Source: Coriobacteriia bacterium
GTDB taxonomy: Bacteria; Actinomycetota; Coriobacteriia; Anaerosomatales; Anaerosomataceae
Length of the DNA stretch: 41,001 nt
NCBI GenBank assembly: GCA_016933785.1
Contig: JAFGAG010000031.1
Location: 1 to 41,001, forward strand
Reading direction: 5' to 3'
The position numbers and the translations under genes are program-made. The notes beneath the pieces were generated by a model that saw only the letters and a list, made by a program, of their open reading frames with translations, was not told the origin of the DNA and searched no databases. Shown piece after piece: positions 1 to 8,224 of this stretch; the stretch's first letter is position 1, and each line of letters starts with the position of its first letter.

Positions 1-66
1 GCCATGATCGCGGTGGGGCCGAGCCGCGAACAGACGATCATGCGCCGCTGGGAAGGTCGCGTGTAG
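1..66 (+). CDS. C-terminal end of an unidentified protein (partial)
   Basis: An open frame enters from the left edge and ends at a TAG at 64-66, giving a 21-residue tail (AMIAVGPSREQTIMRRWEGR and a final V). The tail is too short to assign to a family. It lies 82 bases before purD and on the same strand, so it may belong to the same transcription unit, but a TACAAT hexamer at 102-107 could be a separate -10 for purD. Confidence 0.45.
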   Translation, partial: AMIAVGPSREQTIMRRWEGRV

Positions 67-148
67 GTCGGCGATCCGCCCGCCTGTACCGTCTCATCCG
101 CTACAATCGGTGCACCACTGGACCCGTACCGCTTGGGGGTAGTTCACC

Positions 149-1429
149 ATGCGTATCCTCGTACTCGGCGGCGGCGGTCGCGAGCACGCGATCGTCACCG
201 CACTTTCGCGCTCACCACACGCGCCCGAGATCTTCTGTTCGCCCGGCAATGGCGGCACAGCGGCTCTGGGCACCAACATCGAGATCAGTGACGACGATCC
301 CGCATTCATCTGCGAGTGGGTCGAGCGCAATGCGATCGATTTCGTCGTCATCGGACCGGAGGCGCCGCTCGTGACAGGCGTCGCCGACATGCTCGCTGCC
401 GACGGTGTCCCGGCCTTCGGGCCCAAGGCGGGCGGCGCGCACATCGAGGGATCGAAGGCGTTCGCCAAAGACCTCATGGAGCGCTACGACATCCCCTCGG
501 GGCGCTACCGCATCATCGGCACGTATGAAGAGGCCGAGGAGTACCTGCGCGAGGTCGGCGCACCGGTCGTCGTCAAGGCCGACGGTCTGGCGGCCGGAAA
601 GGGCGTCACCGTCGCCGCGACGGTGCAGGATGCGCTCGGCGCGGTGCGTCAGTGTCTCGACGGCTACTTCGGTCCCGCAGGCGAGCTCGTGGTCATCGAG
701 GAGTTCCTCGAGGGTCCGGAGTGTTCGCTTCTTGCGTTCACCGATGGCGAGACCGTACTCCCGATGATCCCTGCGCAGGACCACAAACGCGCCTTCGACG
801 ACGATGAGGGGCCCAACACCGGCGGGATGGGCGTCTACGCCCCGGTGCCCGTGGTGGATGAGGTGACCCTCGAGGCGATGACGGCGATCCTCAAGAAGAC
901 GGTCGAGGCGCTCAAGGCTGACGGCATCGTCTACCGTGGCGTCCTCTACGGCGGATTCATCCTCACCGGAGAGGGGCCGAAGGTCCTCGAGTTCAACGCG
1001 CGGTTCGGCGACCCGGAGACACAGGTGCTGCTCCCGCTGCTCAAGACCGACCTGCTCGACGTGATGCGGGCGGTGGCCGAGGGTAGGCTGCACGAGATCG
1101 AGCTCGAGTGGCGCGACGGGGTCGCGCTCTCGGTGGTCCTTGCCTCAGGCGGCTATCCTGGCACCTACGCAAAGGGCAAGCCGATCAACGGGCTCGACGA
1201 AGCATCGCGTGTCGAAGGCGTCACCATCTATCACGCAGGAACGGCGCTTGGCGCAGATGGACGCCTCACCACCGCCGGCGGTCGGGTCCTCGACGTCACG
1301 GCTGTGGCCCCGACGTTCGCCGAGGCACGTGACCGAGCCTATGAGGCCGTGGACATCATCTCCTTCGAGGACATGCACTACCGCACCGATATCGGGCTCA
1401 AGGCGCTCCGGGCGCAGGGTGACGACTGA
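149..1429 (+). CDS. purD: Phosphoribosylamine--glycine ligase (GAR synthetase)
   Basis: PurD catalyses the second step of de novo purine synthesis: phosphoribosylamine + glycine + ATP gives GAR. The 426-residue length is normal for the family. The N-terminus MRILVLGGGGREHAI is the typical PurD nucleotide-fold start; HIEGSKAFAKDLM, the ATP-grasp stretch VVKADGLAAGKGVTVA, HKRAFDDDEGPNTGGMG and EFNARFGDPETQ follow in the expected order. The ATG is preceded by a GGGGGT box. The stop shares a base with the next start (TGATG), so purD is translationally coupled to the radical SAM gene, and purE follows it. A TACAAT at 102-107 is a plausible -10. The identification is secure. Confidence 0.97.
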   Translation: MRILVLGGGGREHAIVTALSRSPHAPEIFCSPGNGGTAALGTNIEISDDDPAFICEWVERNAIDFVVIGPEAPLVTGVADMLAADGVPAFGPKAGGAHIEGSKAFAKDLMERYDIPSGRYRIIGTYEEAEEYLREVGAPVVVKADGLAAGKGVTVAATVQDALGAVRQCLDGYFGPAGELVVIEEFLEGPECSLLAFTDGETVLPMIPAQDHKRAFDDDEGPNTGGMGVYAPVPVVDEVTLEAMTAILKKTVEALKADGIVYRGVLYGGFILTGEGPKVLEFNARFGDPETQVLLPLLKTDLLDVMRAVAEGRLHEIELEWRDGVALSVVLASGGYPGTYAKGKPINGLDEASRVEGVTIYHAGTALGADGRLTTAGGRVLDVTAVAPTFAEARDRAYEAVDIISFEDMHYRTDIGLKALRAQGDD

Positions 1430-2748
1430 TGTTAGCCGAGCGTCTGCTGTCGCGTGCCGTGAGCGTCACACAGGGCGGCTATTTCGCCAAGACACCGCGG
1501 CCGGTGCCGTCCCTTCCGGGACCGGAGGCTGGCAAGCAGTACCTGCTCTACGCCCACGTGCCCTTCTGCGAGCGGCTGTGTCCGTACTGCAGCTTCAACC
1601 GGTTCCCGTTCTCCGAGGACCCGGCGCGGAAGTACTTCAAGAGCTTGCGCGAGCAGATGCGGATGGTGGCCGACCTCGGCTACGCGTTCGACTCGCTCTA
1701 TATCGGTGGAGGCACGCCGACGATTCTCGTGGACGAGCTCTGCGACACGATCGATCTCGCCCGCGAGCTCTTCGGAGGACTCGAGGTGTCCACCGAGACC
1801 AACCCCAACCACCTCATCCCGGAGGTCCTCGACCCGCTCAAGGACCGCGTGCAGCGGATGAGCGTCGGCGTGCAGAGCTTCGATGACGGTCTTCTCAAGG
1901 AGATGGATCGCTACGACAAGTACGGCGCTGGAGCGGAGATCCTGGAGCGGATCCAGTCGCTCGAAGGCTTCTTCCACTCGCTCAACGTGGACATGATCTT
2001 CAACTTCCCCAGCCAGACCGAAGAGGTCCTGCGCCGGGATGTGGAGATGGTCAAGGCGAGTCGCTGCAACCAGACCACGTTCTACCCGCTCATGGCGTCC
2101 CGCTCGGTCGAGGCGAGCCTGAAGCGGACGGTCGGCATGGTGGACTACGATCGCGAGGCGCGGTACTACAAGATCCTTGTCGACGGGCTCGCGGACACCT
2201 TCGAGCTCTCCACCGCATGGACGTTCTCGCGCATCGGCGGGGGCATGATCGACGAGTACATCGTCGATTACGAGGAGTACGTAGGAATCGGCAGCGGAGC
2301 GTTCAGCTACCTGCGCGGCGACATCTACCTCACCACCTTCTCGCTACGCGACTACTCGGCGGCGATCGCCGAGGGCCGGATGCCGGTCGCGGTCGGGAGC
2401 GCTGACAGCAGCCTGAGAAACCGGATGCGCTACCGCTTCCTGATGTCGCTCTTCGGCCTGAGGCTCGACAAGAAGGCATTCGAGCGCGACTTCGGAGTGA
2501 GTGTCGAGCGCGGGCTGCCGCTCGAGACGCTCTTCTTCCGCATGTTCGGCGGCTTTGCCACCGACACGGCCGAGGAGCTGACACTCACCGAGAAGGGCCG
2601 CTACCTTGCGGTGGTGATGCAGCGCACGATGTTCGCGCAGCTCAACGACTTGCGAGACGCCGCGCGCAAGGCCCTCGCGCCCGACGAGCGCTCACTGCTG
2701 TTCGGTGACGGTACGGCCGGGTGCGGGCAGCCGGACGGCTGCGAGTGA
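1429..2748 (+). CDS. HemW/HemN-like radical SAM protein
   Basis: This 439-residue protein belongs to the coproporphyrinogen III oxidase-like radical SAM family. The 4Fe-4S motif is CERLCPYCSF (Cys47, Cys51, Cys54) within AHVPFCERLCPYCSF. The SAM-binding region LYIGGGTPTIL and SVGVQSFDDGLL follow, as in HemN and HemW. HemW is a heme chaperone and HemN an oxygen-independent coproporphyrinogen dehydrogenase; the sequence alone does not decide between them or a third role. A C-terminal region of about 150 residues ends in a CGQPDGCE tail. It overlaps purD by one base and lies 17 bases before purE, so it is cotranscribed with purine genes although no purine role is known for the family. Confidence 0.88.
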   Translation: MLAERLLSRAVSVTQGGYFAKTPRPVPSLPGPEAGKQYLLYAHVPFCERLCPYCSFNRFPFSEDPARKYFKSLREQMRMVADLGYAFDSLYIGGGTPTILVDELCDTIDLARELFGGLEVSTETNPNHLIPEVLDPLKDRVQRMSVGVQSFDDGLLKEMDRYDKYGAGAEILERIQSLEGFFHSLNVDMIFNFPSQTEEVLRRDVEMVKASRCNQTTFYPLMASRSVEASLKRTVGMVDYDREARYYKILVDGLADTFELSTAWTFSRIGGGMIDEYIVDYEEYVGIGSGAFSYLRGDIYLTTFSLRDYSAAIAEGRMPVAVGSADSSLRNRMRYRFLMSLFGLRLDKKAFERDFGVSVERGLPLETLFFRMFGGFATDTAEELTLTEKGRYLAVVMQRTMFAQLNDLRDAARKALAPDERSLLFGDGTAGCGQPDGCE

Positions 2749-2765
2749 CAGGGAAGGAGACGCAC

Positions 2766-3230
2766 ATGAGCGACCAGACGCCGCTTGTCGGCATCATCAT
2801 GGGATCGACGAGCGACCGCGCCGTGATGGATGAGTGCGCGGCGATGCTCGAGGAGTTCGGCGTACCGTACGAACTGGTCGTCGCCTCGGCGCATCGTCAG
2901 CCGGGGATGGTGCACGAGTGGGCGGCAGGTGCGGCCGACCGCGGGATCCGCGTGATCGTAGCCGCCGCGGGTAAGGCGGCCCACCTCGGTGGTGTCGTCG
3001 CGGCCTACACGCCGCTGCCGGTGATCACCGTGCCGATGAAGACATCGGATCTCGGCGGTCTGGACTCCCTGCTCTCGATGGTTCAGATGCCCACGGGTGT
3101 GCCGGTAGCATGTGTGGCCATCAACGGCGCTAAGAACGCCGCCATTCTCGCCACACAGATGCTTGGCATGGCAATGCCCGAGTATCGCGATCGCATCGTC
3201 GCTTACAAAGCCGCGTTGGCCGATGCGTAG
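2766..3230 (+). CDS. purE: N5-carboxyaminoimidazole ribonucleotide mutase
   Basis: PurE converts N5-CAIR to CAIR in purine synthesis. The chosen ATG at 2766 follows a strong GGAAGGAGA box at 2751-2759 and gives 154 residues, the usual class I size; an upstream in-frame start at 2721 would add an unneeded tail and overlap the previous gene. The diagnostic motifs are IIMGSTSDRAVM, VASAHRQPGMV (catalytic His), VIVAAAGKAAHLGGVVAA and the late stretch from AINGAKNAAILA to QMLGM. No purK is present in the window. The stop overlaps the start of the next gene by 8 bases. Confidence 0.96.
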   Translation: MSDQTPLVGIIMGSTSDRAVMDECAAMLEEFGVPYELVVASAHRQPGMVHEWAAGAADRGIRVIVAAAGKAAHLGGVVAAYTPLPVITVPMKTSDLGGLDSLLSMVQMPTGVPVACVAINGAKNAAILATQMLGMAMPEYRDRIVAYKAALADA

Positions 3231-3675
3231 GCTCGGGGCACTTGTCCCCTTCGTCATCGCGATAGCCGTCACGTTTCTGACCTTCAGCGCCATCGGCGGA
3301 TGGCTCGGGGAGTTCACCGAGGGACTCGCACGTGCGGCGGCCGGCGGCGGTCCGGTCACACGAGGCGACGCGCTGCCGATCCTGCTGGTGCTCGATGCTC
3401 TCGCACTCGCTGTTACGTTCGCGATCTCGTATCTCGGCGGCGTGTCCCTTCCGTCAGGACTGCCGCACGTCGCGCTCGGCCTGTTCTTCCCGTTGACGCT
3501 CGCGGCTACGCAGGCCCGGTTCTTCGAGCTCGTGGGCGATCTGAACGGACTTGGAGACGCCTTCGGCGGCTACAACTTCGCGGCGGTCTTCCTGCTCGTC
3601 ATCGTCGTGGCGCAGATCGGTGTGACGCTTGCACGCCGGAATCACGAACGGCATGCGGGAGACGGACTCCGCTAG
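3223..3675 (+). CDS. Small integral membrane protein, unknown function
   Basis: The ATG at 3223 lies inside the end of purE, an 8-base overlap that suggests coupled translation. The product is 150 residues with about four hydrophobic segments (roughly residues 5-25, 47-65, 73-95 and 118-138) and a short basic C-terminal tail (ARRNHERHAGDGLR). I do not recognise a family. A frame start at 3112 exists but would lie entirely inside purE. Its neighbours are purine and radical SAM genes, which give no clear hint of function. Confidence 0.7.
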   Translation: MRRLGALVPFVIAIAVTFLTFSAIGGWLGEFTEGLARAAAGGGPVTRGDALPILLVLDALALAVTFAISYLGGVSLPSGLPHVALGLFFPLTLAATQARFFELVGDLNGLGDAFGGYNFAAVFLLVIVVAQIGVTLARRNHERHAGDGLR

Positions 3676-4169
3676 TCGATCACGAACGTCCGTGGTTCGC
3701 CAAGGAAGGGCCCGACGATGTCGGATGTGACCCATCCCCCGCGGAACGCCCCGGGCTGCGGTGTCACGACCTCACCATCGACGAGGCAGCGGTCCATGGG
3801 GGCGGGGTAGAAGGCGAAATGCCCCGAGAGCGCCTCGTATCCCGGCCGCGGCGCGGCGTACGCCCAGGCTGCTTCCAGGGCGTGACGCTCGCCTGCGACG
3901 ACGTGGAAGTATCGCGCCTCACCCTTGAAGTCGCAGTAGCTGGTACGATCGCCCGGGACGAGCGACTCCGCCGCCACATCCTCGACAGGGATGTAGAACA
4001 CCGGTGCGTGGCCAGTCTCGAGCACGCGAAGCGCTCGGGTCGTATGCGCGATGGTCCTGCCGCCGAAGACGACCTCGACGAGCCGGCCGTCTGGCAGGAC
4101 GATCGGTGGACGGGGATACTCCCACACGGATTCCTGGCCAGGGCCCGGCCGCATTCTTCGTGCATTCAT
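3672..4169 (-). CDS. DUF427 domain protein
   Basis: The 165-residue product has the DUF427 signature: ESVWEYPRPP near residue 15, a stretch from VEVVFGGRTIAHTTRALRV, PVFYIPVEDV, TSYCDFKGEARYF and a C-terminal AFYPAPMDRCLVDGEVV. The family has no firmly established enzymatic role. I chose the ATG at 4169, just before the conserved domain, with an AGGGA box upstream; the open frame extends to 4355 but that part would overlap the next gene and is not conserved-looking. The gene converges with the membrane gene at 3675 (overlap of 4 bases) and diverges from the TIGR00300 gene. Confidence 0.85.
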   Translation of the reverse strand: MNARRMRPGPGQESVWEYPRPPIVLPDGRLVEVVFGGRTIAHTTRALRVLETGHAPVFYIPVEDVAAESLVPGDRTSYCDFKGEARYFHVVAGERHALEAAWAYAAPRPGYEALSGHFAFYPAPMDRCLVDGEVVTPQPGAFRGGWVTSDIVGPFLGEPRTFVID

Positions 4170-4320
4170 GGGTACGGTCCCTCTGTCTGCATATGCGGTG
4201 TTTCTACCCGTTCGGTCACGTGGACCATGCATTCGGAGACGGGGTGCGTCGCAGCGGCGCATGCAGGATAATGGCAGCACGACACACCGATACCGCGTCA
4301 CGCGATGCTGGAGGGCACTC

Positions 4321-5541
4321 ATGCCGCACGGACCGTATGAGGACGTGCGGGTCACCGGTCACCTGATCGACTCGGGGATCATGACTCGCATCATGGACGA
4401 CATCGTCGCGCTTGATGGCGAGTTCGAGACCATCTCCTTCGAGGTCGGCAGGACGAACGAGGACCCCTCCTGCGCTGTGCTGCGCATCCGCGGGACGGAC
4501 GAGGTGCACCTGGATGCGATCCTCGGCGAGATCGGCCAACTGGGAGCCGAGCCTGTCGATGCCGAGGACGCGAAGACATCGCCCGCGCCTGCGGATGGCG
4601 TGTTCCCTGAGGGGTTCTACGCCACCACCAATCTGGAGACCGCAGTGCGGATCGGGGGCCGGTGGACGAGTGTCGAGGACCCGGAGATGGATCTGGCTAT
4701 CGCCATCGCCGACGGCAGCGCCCGCACCGTCTCGATGGCGGACGTGCGTGCCGGCGAGCTGATCGTGGTGGGGCACGCCGGAGTGCGGGTCCGCCCGCTC
4801 GAGCGTCCGCGTGACAAGCAGGAGTTCGAGTTCATGAACTCCGAGGTCTCCTCGGAGAAGCCCAAGGCGCTGGTCATCCGCGACGTGGCCCACATGCTCA
4901 ACCGGGTCCGTGCACGCGGGCAGAAGATCATCTTCGTCGTCGGCCCCGCCGTGGTCCATACCGGCGCCGCCGAGCATCTTGCGCGGCTGGTGACCAACGG
5001 CTACGTGTCCGTGCTGTTCGGCGGCAACGCGGTCGCGACGCACGACATCGAGTCGGCGCTCTACGGTACCTCGCTCGGCATCACGATGGCCGCCGGCAAA
5101 CCGGCGGCCGGTGGGCACGAGCACCACCTACGGGCGATCAACACCATCCGCGGCTGCGGGGGCATCCGAGATGCGGTCGAGCAAGGCGTGCTCACCACAG
5201 GGCTCATGCACACGCTCGTGACCACCCAGACACCGTACGTGCTCGCTGGCTCCATCCGCGACGATGGTCCACTCCCTGATGTCATCACCGACGTGCTCGA
5301 AGCACAGAAGGCGATGCGCGCGCACTGCCAGGAGGCGGGTGCGTGCATCATGCTCTCGACGATGCTGCACTCCATCGCGACGGGCAACATGCTGCCTGCG
5401 CGGGTGACCACGGTGTGTGTGGACATCAATCCGGCGGTCGTGACCAAGCTCGCCGACAGGGGTAGCTTCCAGACCATAGGGATCGTGACCGATGTCGGCC
5501 TCTTCCTCGAGATGCTCGCCGACGAGGTCGAGCGGGCCTAG
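4321..5541 (+). CDS. TIGR00300 / LOR-SDH domain protein, probable ornithine cyclodeaminase
   Basis: This 406-residue protein matches the TIGR00300 (LOR/SDH bifunctional conserved domain) family. The family includes the archaeal ornithine cyclodeaminase MMP1218 and the C-terminal part of cyanobacterial AgrE, which makes proline from ornithine. The N-terminal 110 residues carry the LOR-like domain (YEDVRVTGHLIDSGIM, EVGRTNEDPSCAVLRI). The C-terminal part has a stretch VVGPAVVHTGAAEHLARLV, LFGGNAVATHDIE, GTSLGI and HLRAINTIRGCGGI. The ATG at 4321 follows GGAGGGCACTC; the same frame opens further upstream at 4051 but only over the antisense DUF427 gene. It stands 45 bases before msrA. Confidence 0.85.
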   Translation: MPHGPYEDVRVTGHLIDSGIMTRIMDDIVALDGEFETISFEVGRTNEDPSCAVLRIRGTDEVHLDAILGEIGQLGAEPVDAEDAKTSPAPADGVFPEGFYATTNLETAVRIGGRWTSVEDPEMDLAIAIADGSARTVSMADVRAGELIVVGHAGVRVRPLERPRDKQEFEFMNSEVSSEKPKALVIRDVAHMLNRVRARGQKIIFVVGPAVVHTGAAEHLARLVTNGYVSVLFGGNAVATHDIESALYGTSLGITMAAGKPAAGGHEHHLRAINTIRGCGGIRDAVEQGVLTTGLMHTLVTTQTPYVLAGSIRDDGPLPDVITDVLEAQKAMRAHCQEAGACIMLSTMLHSIATGNMLPARVTTVCVDINPAVVTKLADRGSFQTIGIVTDVGLFLEMLADEVERA

Positions 5542-5586
5542 CGCATGGAGGCGCGCACGGCGTCCGGATGACGAGAGGAGCGTGAG

Positions 5587-6072
5587 ATGGGACCGCGCAG
5601 GACCGCCACCGGGCACGCGACGGCCACCTTCGCGCTCGGTTGATTCTGGGAACCCGACGCTCGGTTCGAGCGTCTGGACGGTGTCATGGCCACCCGCGTG
5701 GGATACGCCGGCGGCACCACGTCCGCGCCCCGATACCGCTTCATGGGCGATCACAGCGAGTCGCTGCAGGTTGATTACGACCCTTCTGTGATCGGCTACG
5801 CCGACCTGCTGGGTGAGTTCTGGGCACAGCATCGGCCGACCGGCGCCGCACCCCCACGGCAGTACGCGTCCATCATCTTCTACAGCAGCGTCGAGGAGCG
5901 CACGATGGCAGAGTTGTCCCGTGCGGCCGCCGAGTCCCGTATCGGTCCCGTCCATACGCGCATCGAGCCGTTCGGCGGATTCCACCTGGCCGAGAAGTAC
6001 CACCAGAAGTACTACAAGAAGCGTGGACTTGCAGGTCTGTGCGCGGCGATGTCCAGAGGAGCTGCAGGATGA
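5587..6072 (+). CDS. msrA: Peptide-methionine (S)-S-oxide reductase, selenocysteine form (in-frame TGA at 5641-5643)
   Basis: MsrA repairs methionine-S-sulfoxide. The frame from ATG 5587, preceded by AGAGGAG, reads ATATFALG, then TGA, then FWEPDARF. The family motif here is GCFW with the catalytic Cys, so the TGA sits exactly on the catalytic residue and is best read as selenocysteine (residue 19). Beyond the TGA the protein continues without a break as Msr[31 protein letters not shown] and [12 protein letters not shown], total 161 residues, the usual size. A Cys at 152 could act as the resolving residue. Selenoprotein MsrA is known from some clostridia and from Chlamydomonas. Starting at the first ATG after the TGA (5686) would remove the active site. 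The stop overlaps msrB (ATGA). Confidence 0.93.
5653..5677 (+). promoter_or_regulatory. Putative bacterial SECIS hairpin in msrA
   Basis: Immediately downstream of the in-frame TGA, GACGCTCG (5656-5663) pairs perfectly with CGAGCGTC (5667-5674). Opening the top pair gives a GGUUC apical loop; below a C-U mismatch two more C-G pairs extend the stem. The loop starts 19 nt after the UGA, inside the range known for bacterial SECIS elements read by SelB, which have G in the first loop positions. The hairpin is seen in the sequence; SelB binding is inferred. Confidence 0.85.
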
Positions 6073-6473
6073 AGCGTTACGAGGTAGAGCGTGGGGAGCA
6101 GGAGTGGCGAACGGTACTGTCGCCCGAGCAGTACCGGGTGCTCCGAGAGGCCGGTACGGAGCGGCCGTTCAGCGGTCGGTACGTGGATGCCGACGACGAT
6201 GGTGTCTACAGGTGCGCGGCCTGCGGCAATGCGCTCTTCCGCTCTGAGGCGAAGTATCATTCCGGGTGCGGTTGGCCGAGCTTCTACGAGGCGGTATCCC
6301 CGGGTGCGCTGGAGGAGCTGCCGGATACGAGTCACGGGATGACCCGCACCGAGATCCGCTGTGCACGCTGCGGCTCCCATCTCGGGCACGTCTTCGAGGA
6401 TGGCCCGGAGCCGACGGGACTGAGATTCTGCATGAACTCCGTCGCACTCGATCTCACGCCCGAGGAGGACTGA
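6069..6473 (+). CDS. msrB: Peptide-methionine (R)-S-oxide reductase
   Basis: MsrB reduces methionine-R-sulfoxide and complements MsrA. The 134-residue product has both zinc pairs (Cys49/Cys52 in CAAC, Cys98/Cys101 in CARC), the SGCGWPSF motif with a possible resolving Cys67, [10 protein letters not shown], and the catalytic Cys121 in RFCMNSVAL. Here the catalytic residue is an ordinary Cys codon, in contrast to the TGA in msrA just upstream. The ATG overlaps the msrA stop (ATGA) and is preceded by GAGGAGCTGCAGG, so the two are coupled. Confidence 0.96.
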   Translation: MKRYEVERGEQEWRTVLSPEQYRVLREAGTERPFSGRYVDADDDGVYRCAACGNALFRSEAKYHSGCGWPSFYEAVSPGALEELPDTSHGMTRTEIRCARCGSHLGHVFEDGPEPTGLRFCMNSVALDLTPEED

Positions 6474-6476
6474 CGC

Positions 6477-6764
6477 GTGTACCAGGAGAGCGAGATCGTC
6501 GATCTGCTGATGGTCATCTTCCTGACGCCGATCATGGTCGCCACCTACCGCGTGATCAAGGTCAAAGGAAAAGAGTGGTTCGCCGCCTCCTATGTGATGA
6601 TCGCGTTCGGCTTCGTCATGACGGTCGTCGAGGGATACATCGCACCTGACCTGCTGAATCTCATCGAGCATGTGACACATGCGTTCGCTGGTGGCTTCTG
6701 TCTGTTGGGCACGATGGCGCTCTTCCGTTTTGCCCGGCGAGAGGTGACGGGGGCGATGCGGTGA
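6477..6764 (+). CDS. Small three-helix membrane protein next to histidine kinase
   Basis: A GTG at 6477, four bases after msrB, starts a 95-residue protein with three hydrophobic segments (about 9-25, 34-52 and 68-85). It ends in GTGA overlap with the kinase gene. Its last two helices, around FAASYVMIAFGFVMTVVEGY and LNLIEHVTHAFAGGF, resemble in spacing and acidic residues the second and third helices of the kinase sensor region (NVLEHAG, YEDYAEVLFVP), so it may be a stand-alone copy of the same membrane sensor fold. This similarity is by eye and weak. No known family was recognised. Confidence 0.75.
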   Translation: MYQESEIVDLLMVIFLTPIMVATYRVIKVKGKEWFAASYVMIAFGFVMTVVEGYIAPDLLNLIEHVTHAFAGGFCLLGTMALFRFARREVTGAMR

Positions 6765-8224
6765 ACGCAATCACGTTCGTCGATGCCCTGGCGTTACTCG
6801 GTTACCTGGGCGCACTCATCCTGATCCTGGCGACGCCCGGCCGCGCCCGCAGCGTCGGTTCGGGGTTGAAGTACCCGCTTGCCGCCGCCATCGGACTCCT
6901 GGTCTTCGTGAGCCTGTCCAACGTACTCGAGCATGCTGGCGTCAGCGTGGCGCTCGACGCGTACGAGGACTATGCGGAGGTGCTCTTCGTTCCGCTGGTC
7001 GCATACATCCTGTTCAGCCGCACGACCGTCGAGCAGCTTGCGGCCGCGAAGTCGGCACGGGAGGCCACCCGGCGCGAGCATGCGCTGCTGATGAACGTGG
7101 TAGACACCGCTCCCTCGGGCGTGATGGTGGCTGATGAGGACGGAAGGGTCTGGTTCGCCAACAGCGAGGCGCGGAGCTTCGTGAGCGCGCCGACGGCTGG
7201 CGTATCGATGATGGCCACAGAAGGACTGCGTCCGGCTGTGGTCAGGGCGGTGACGACCGCCCCGGTGCGAATGGCTCGCATGCGGGTCGACATCGACGGC
7301 GAAGAGCGGTGGTTCTCATTGAGCGCGACGCCGCTTGCAGCGGACGGGGCATCCAGCAGGCAGGCTGTCGTGGCCTTCCAGGACATCTCCGCTCAGGTCG
7401 CATCGGACCACGAGTTGGAGCAATACCGTGAGGATCTTGAGAAGCAGGTCGATCGCCGGACTGGTGAGCTCCTGGCGCTCAACCGGCAACTCCAGACGGC
7501 CAACGAGACCGGCCAGCGGTTGCTCGCCAACATCAGCCACGAACTGCGGACACCGCTGAACTCGATCCTGGGTTTCACCGAGATCATGCTGCGTGAGACA
7601 CCCGGCCAACTCAATGATGAGCAGCGCCGGCAGTTGAACTTCGTGCAGACATCCGGTCGGCAGCTGCTCGGCATGGTCGACTCCGTGCTCGAGGTCGCCC
7701 GGGGAGACGCCGGGCGTGGCGCCGTGGCCGGCGCACCTATCGACCTACGGGAGTCGCTCGCGCAGGTGATCGCTCCGCTTGAGGTGATCGCGGCGGAGCG
7801 GAACATCACCCTGAGTTGTTCTTGCCCGGAGACGGTCATGCTCGTGACTGACGCCGACAAGCTCGGGCAGGTGGTGCGCAATCTGGCGACCAACGCGATC
7901 AAATTCACCGAACCTGGCGGATCGGTCGATGTGGAGCTCGAGATCGGAGCCGACGAGGCGGTGGTGCGCGTGGCCGATGACGGGATCGGCATCGATCCGG
8001 GAGACCAGGAGCGGATCTTCGAGGCATTCGAGCAGGTGGTCAGCGAAGGCCGCCTCCGCCCGTCGGGGGTCGGTCTCGGGCTGGCGATCTGCAAGGAGTT
8101 GTGCGATGTGCTCGGCTACGGTCTCGAGGTGCAGAGCGCACCCGGCGAGGGATCGACCTTCACTGTCCGCATCCCGTATGACGTCGAGACGGCGGATTCG
8201 GCATCCCGTGAGGATCTCGCATGA
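6761..8224 (+). CDS. Membrane PAS sensor histidine kinase
   Basis: This 487-residue kinase starts at GTG 6761, overlapping the previous stop. About 90 N-terminal residues form three membrane helices. A PAS-like domain follows (about 110-215: NVVDTAPSGVMVADEDGRVW), then a coiled coil, then a HisKA domain with phospho-acceptor His260 in NISHELRTPLNSILGF. The ATPase domain has the N box (LATNAIKFTE), VRVADDGIGID, FEAFEQV and GVGLGLAICKEL. No response regulator gene is adjacent. Its position in a chain of overlapping genes with msrA and msrB hints at oxidative or redox sensing, which is inference. Confidence 0.94.
   Translation: MNAITFVDALALLGYLGALILILATPGRARSVGSGLKYPLAAAIGLLVFVSLSNVLEHAGVSVALDAYEDYAEVLFVPLVAYILFSRTTVEQLAAAKSAREATRREHALLMNVVDTAPSGVMVADEDGRVWFANSEARSFVSAPTAGVSMMATEGLRPAVVRAVTTAPVRMARMRVDIDGEERWFSLSATPLAADGASSRQAVVAFQDISAQVASDHELEQYREDLEKQVDRRTGELLALNRQLQTANETGQRLLANISHELRTPLNSILGFTEIMLRETPGQLNDEQRRQLNFVQTSGRQLLGMVDSVLEVARGDAGRGAVAGAPIDLRESLAQVIAPLEVIAAERNITLSCSCPETVMLVTDADKLGQVVRNLATNAIKFTEPGGSVDVELEIGADEAVVRVADDGIGIDPGDQERIFEAFEQVVSEGRLRPSGVGLGLAICKELCDVLGYGLEVQSAPGEGSTFTVRIPYDVETADSASREDLA

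Noticed and set aside
212-1093. Long antisense frames over purD and many other genes
   Set aside because: They are mirror frames common in high-GC DNA; the sense genes have clear family motifs and ribosome sites.
5686-6072. msrA start at the ATG after the TGA
   Set aside because: It would remove the catalytic GCFW region; the upstream ATG 5587 has a strong ribosome site and the frame matches MsrA from its N-terminus.
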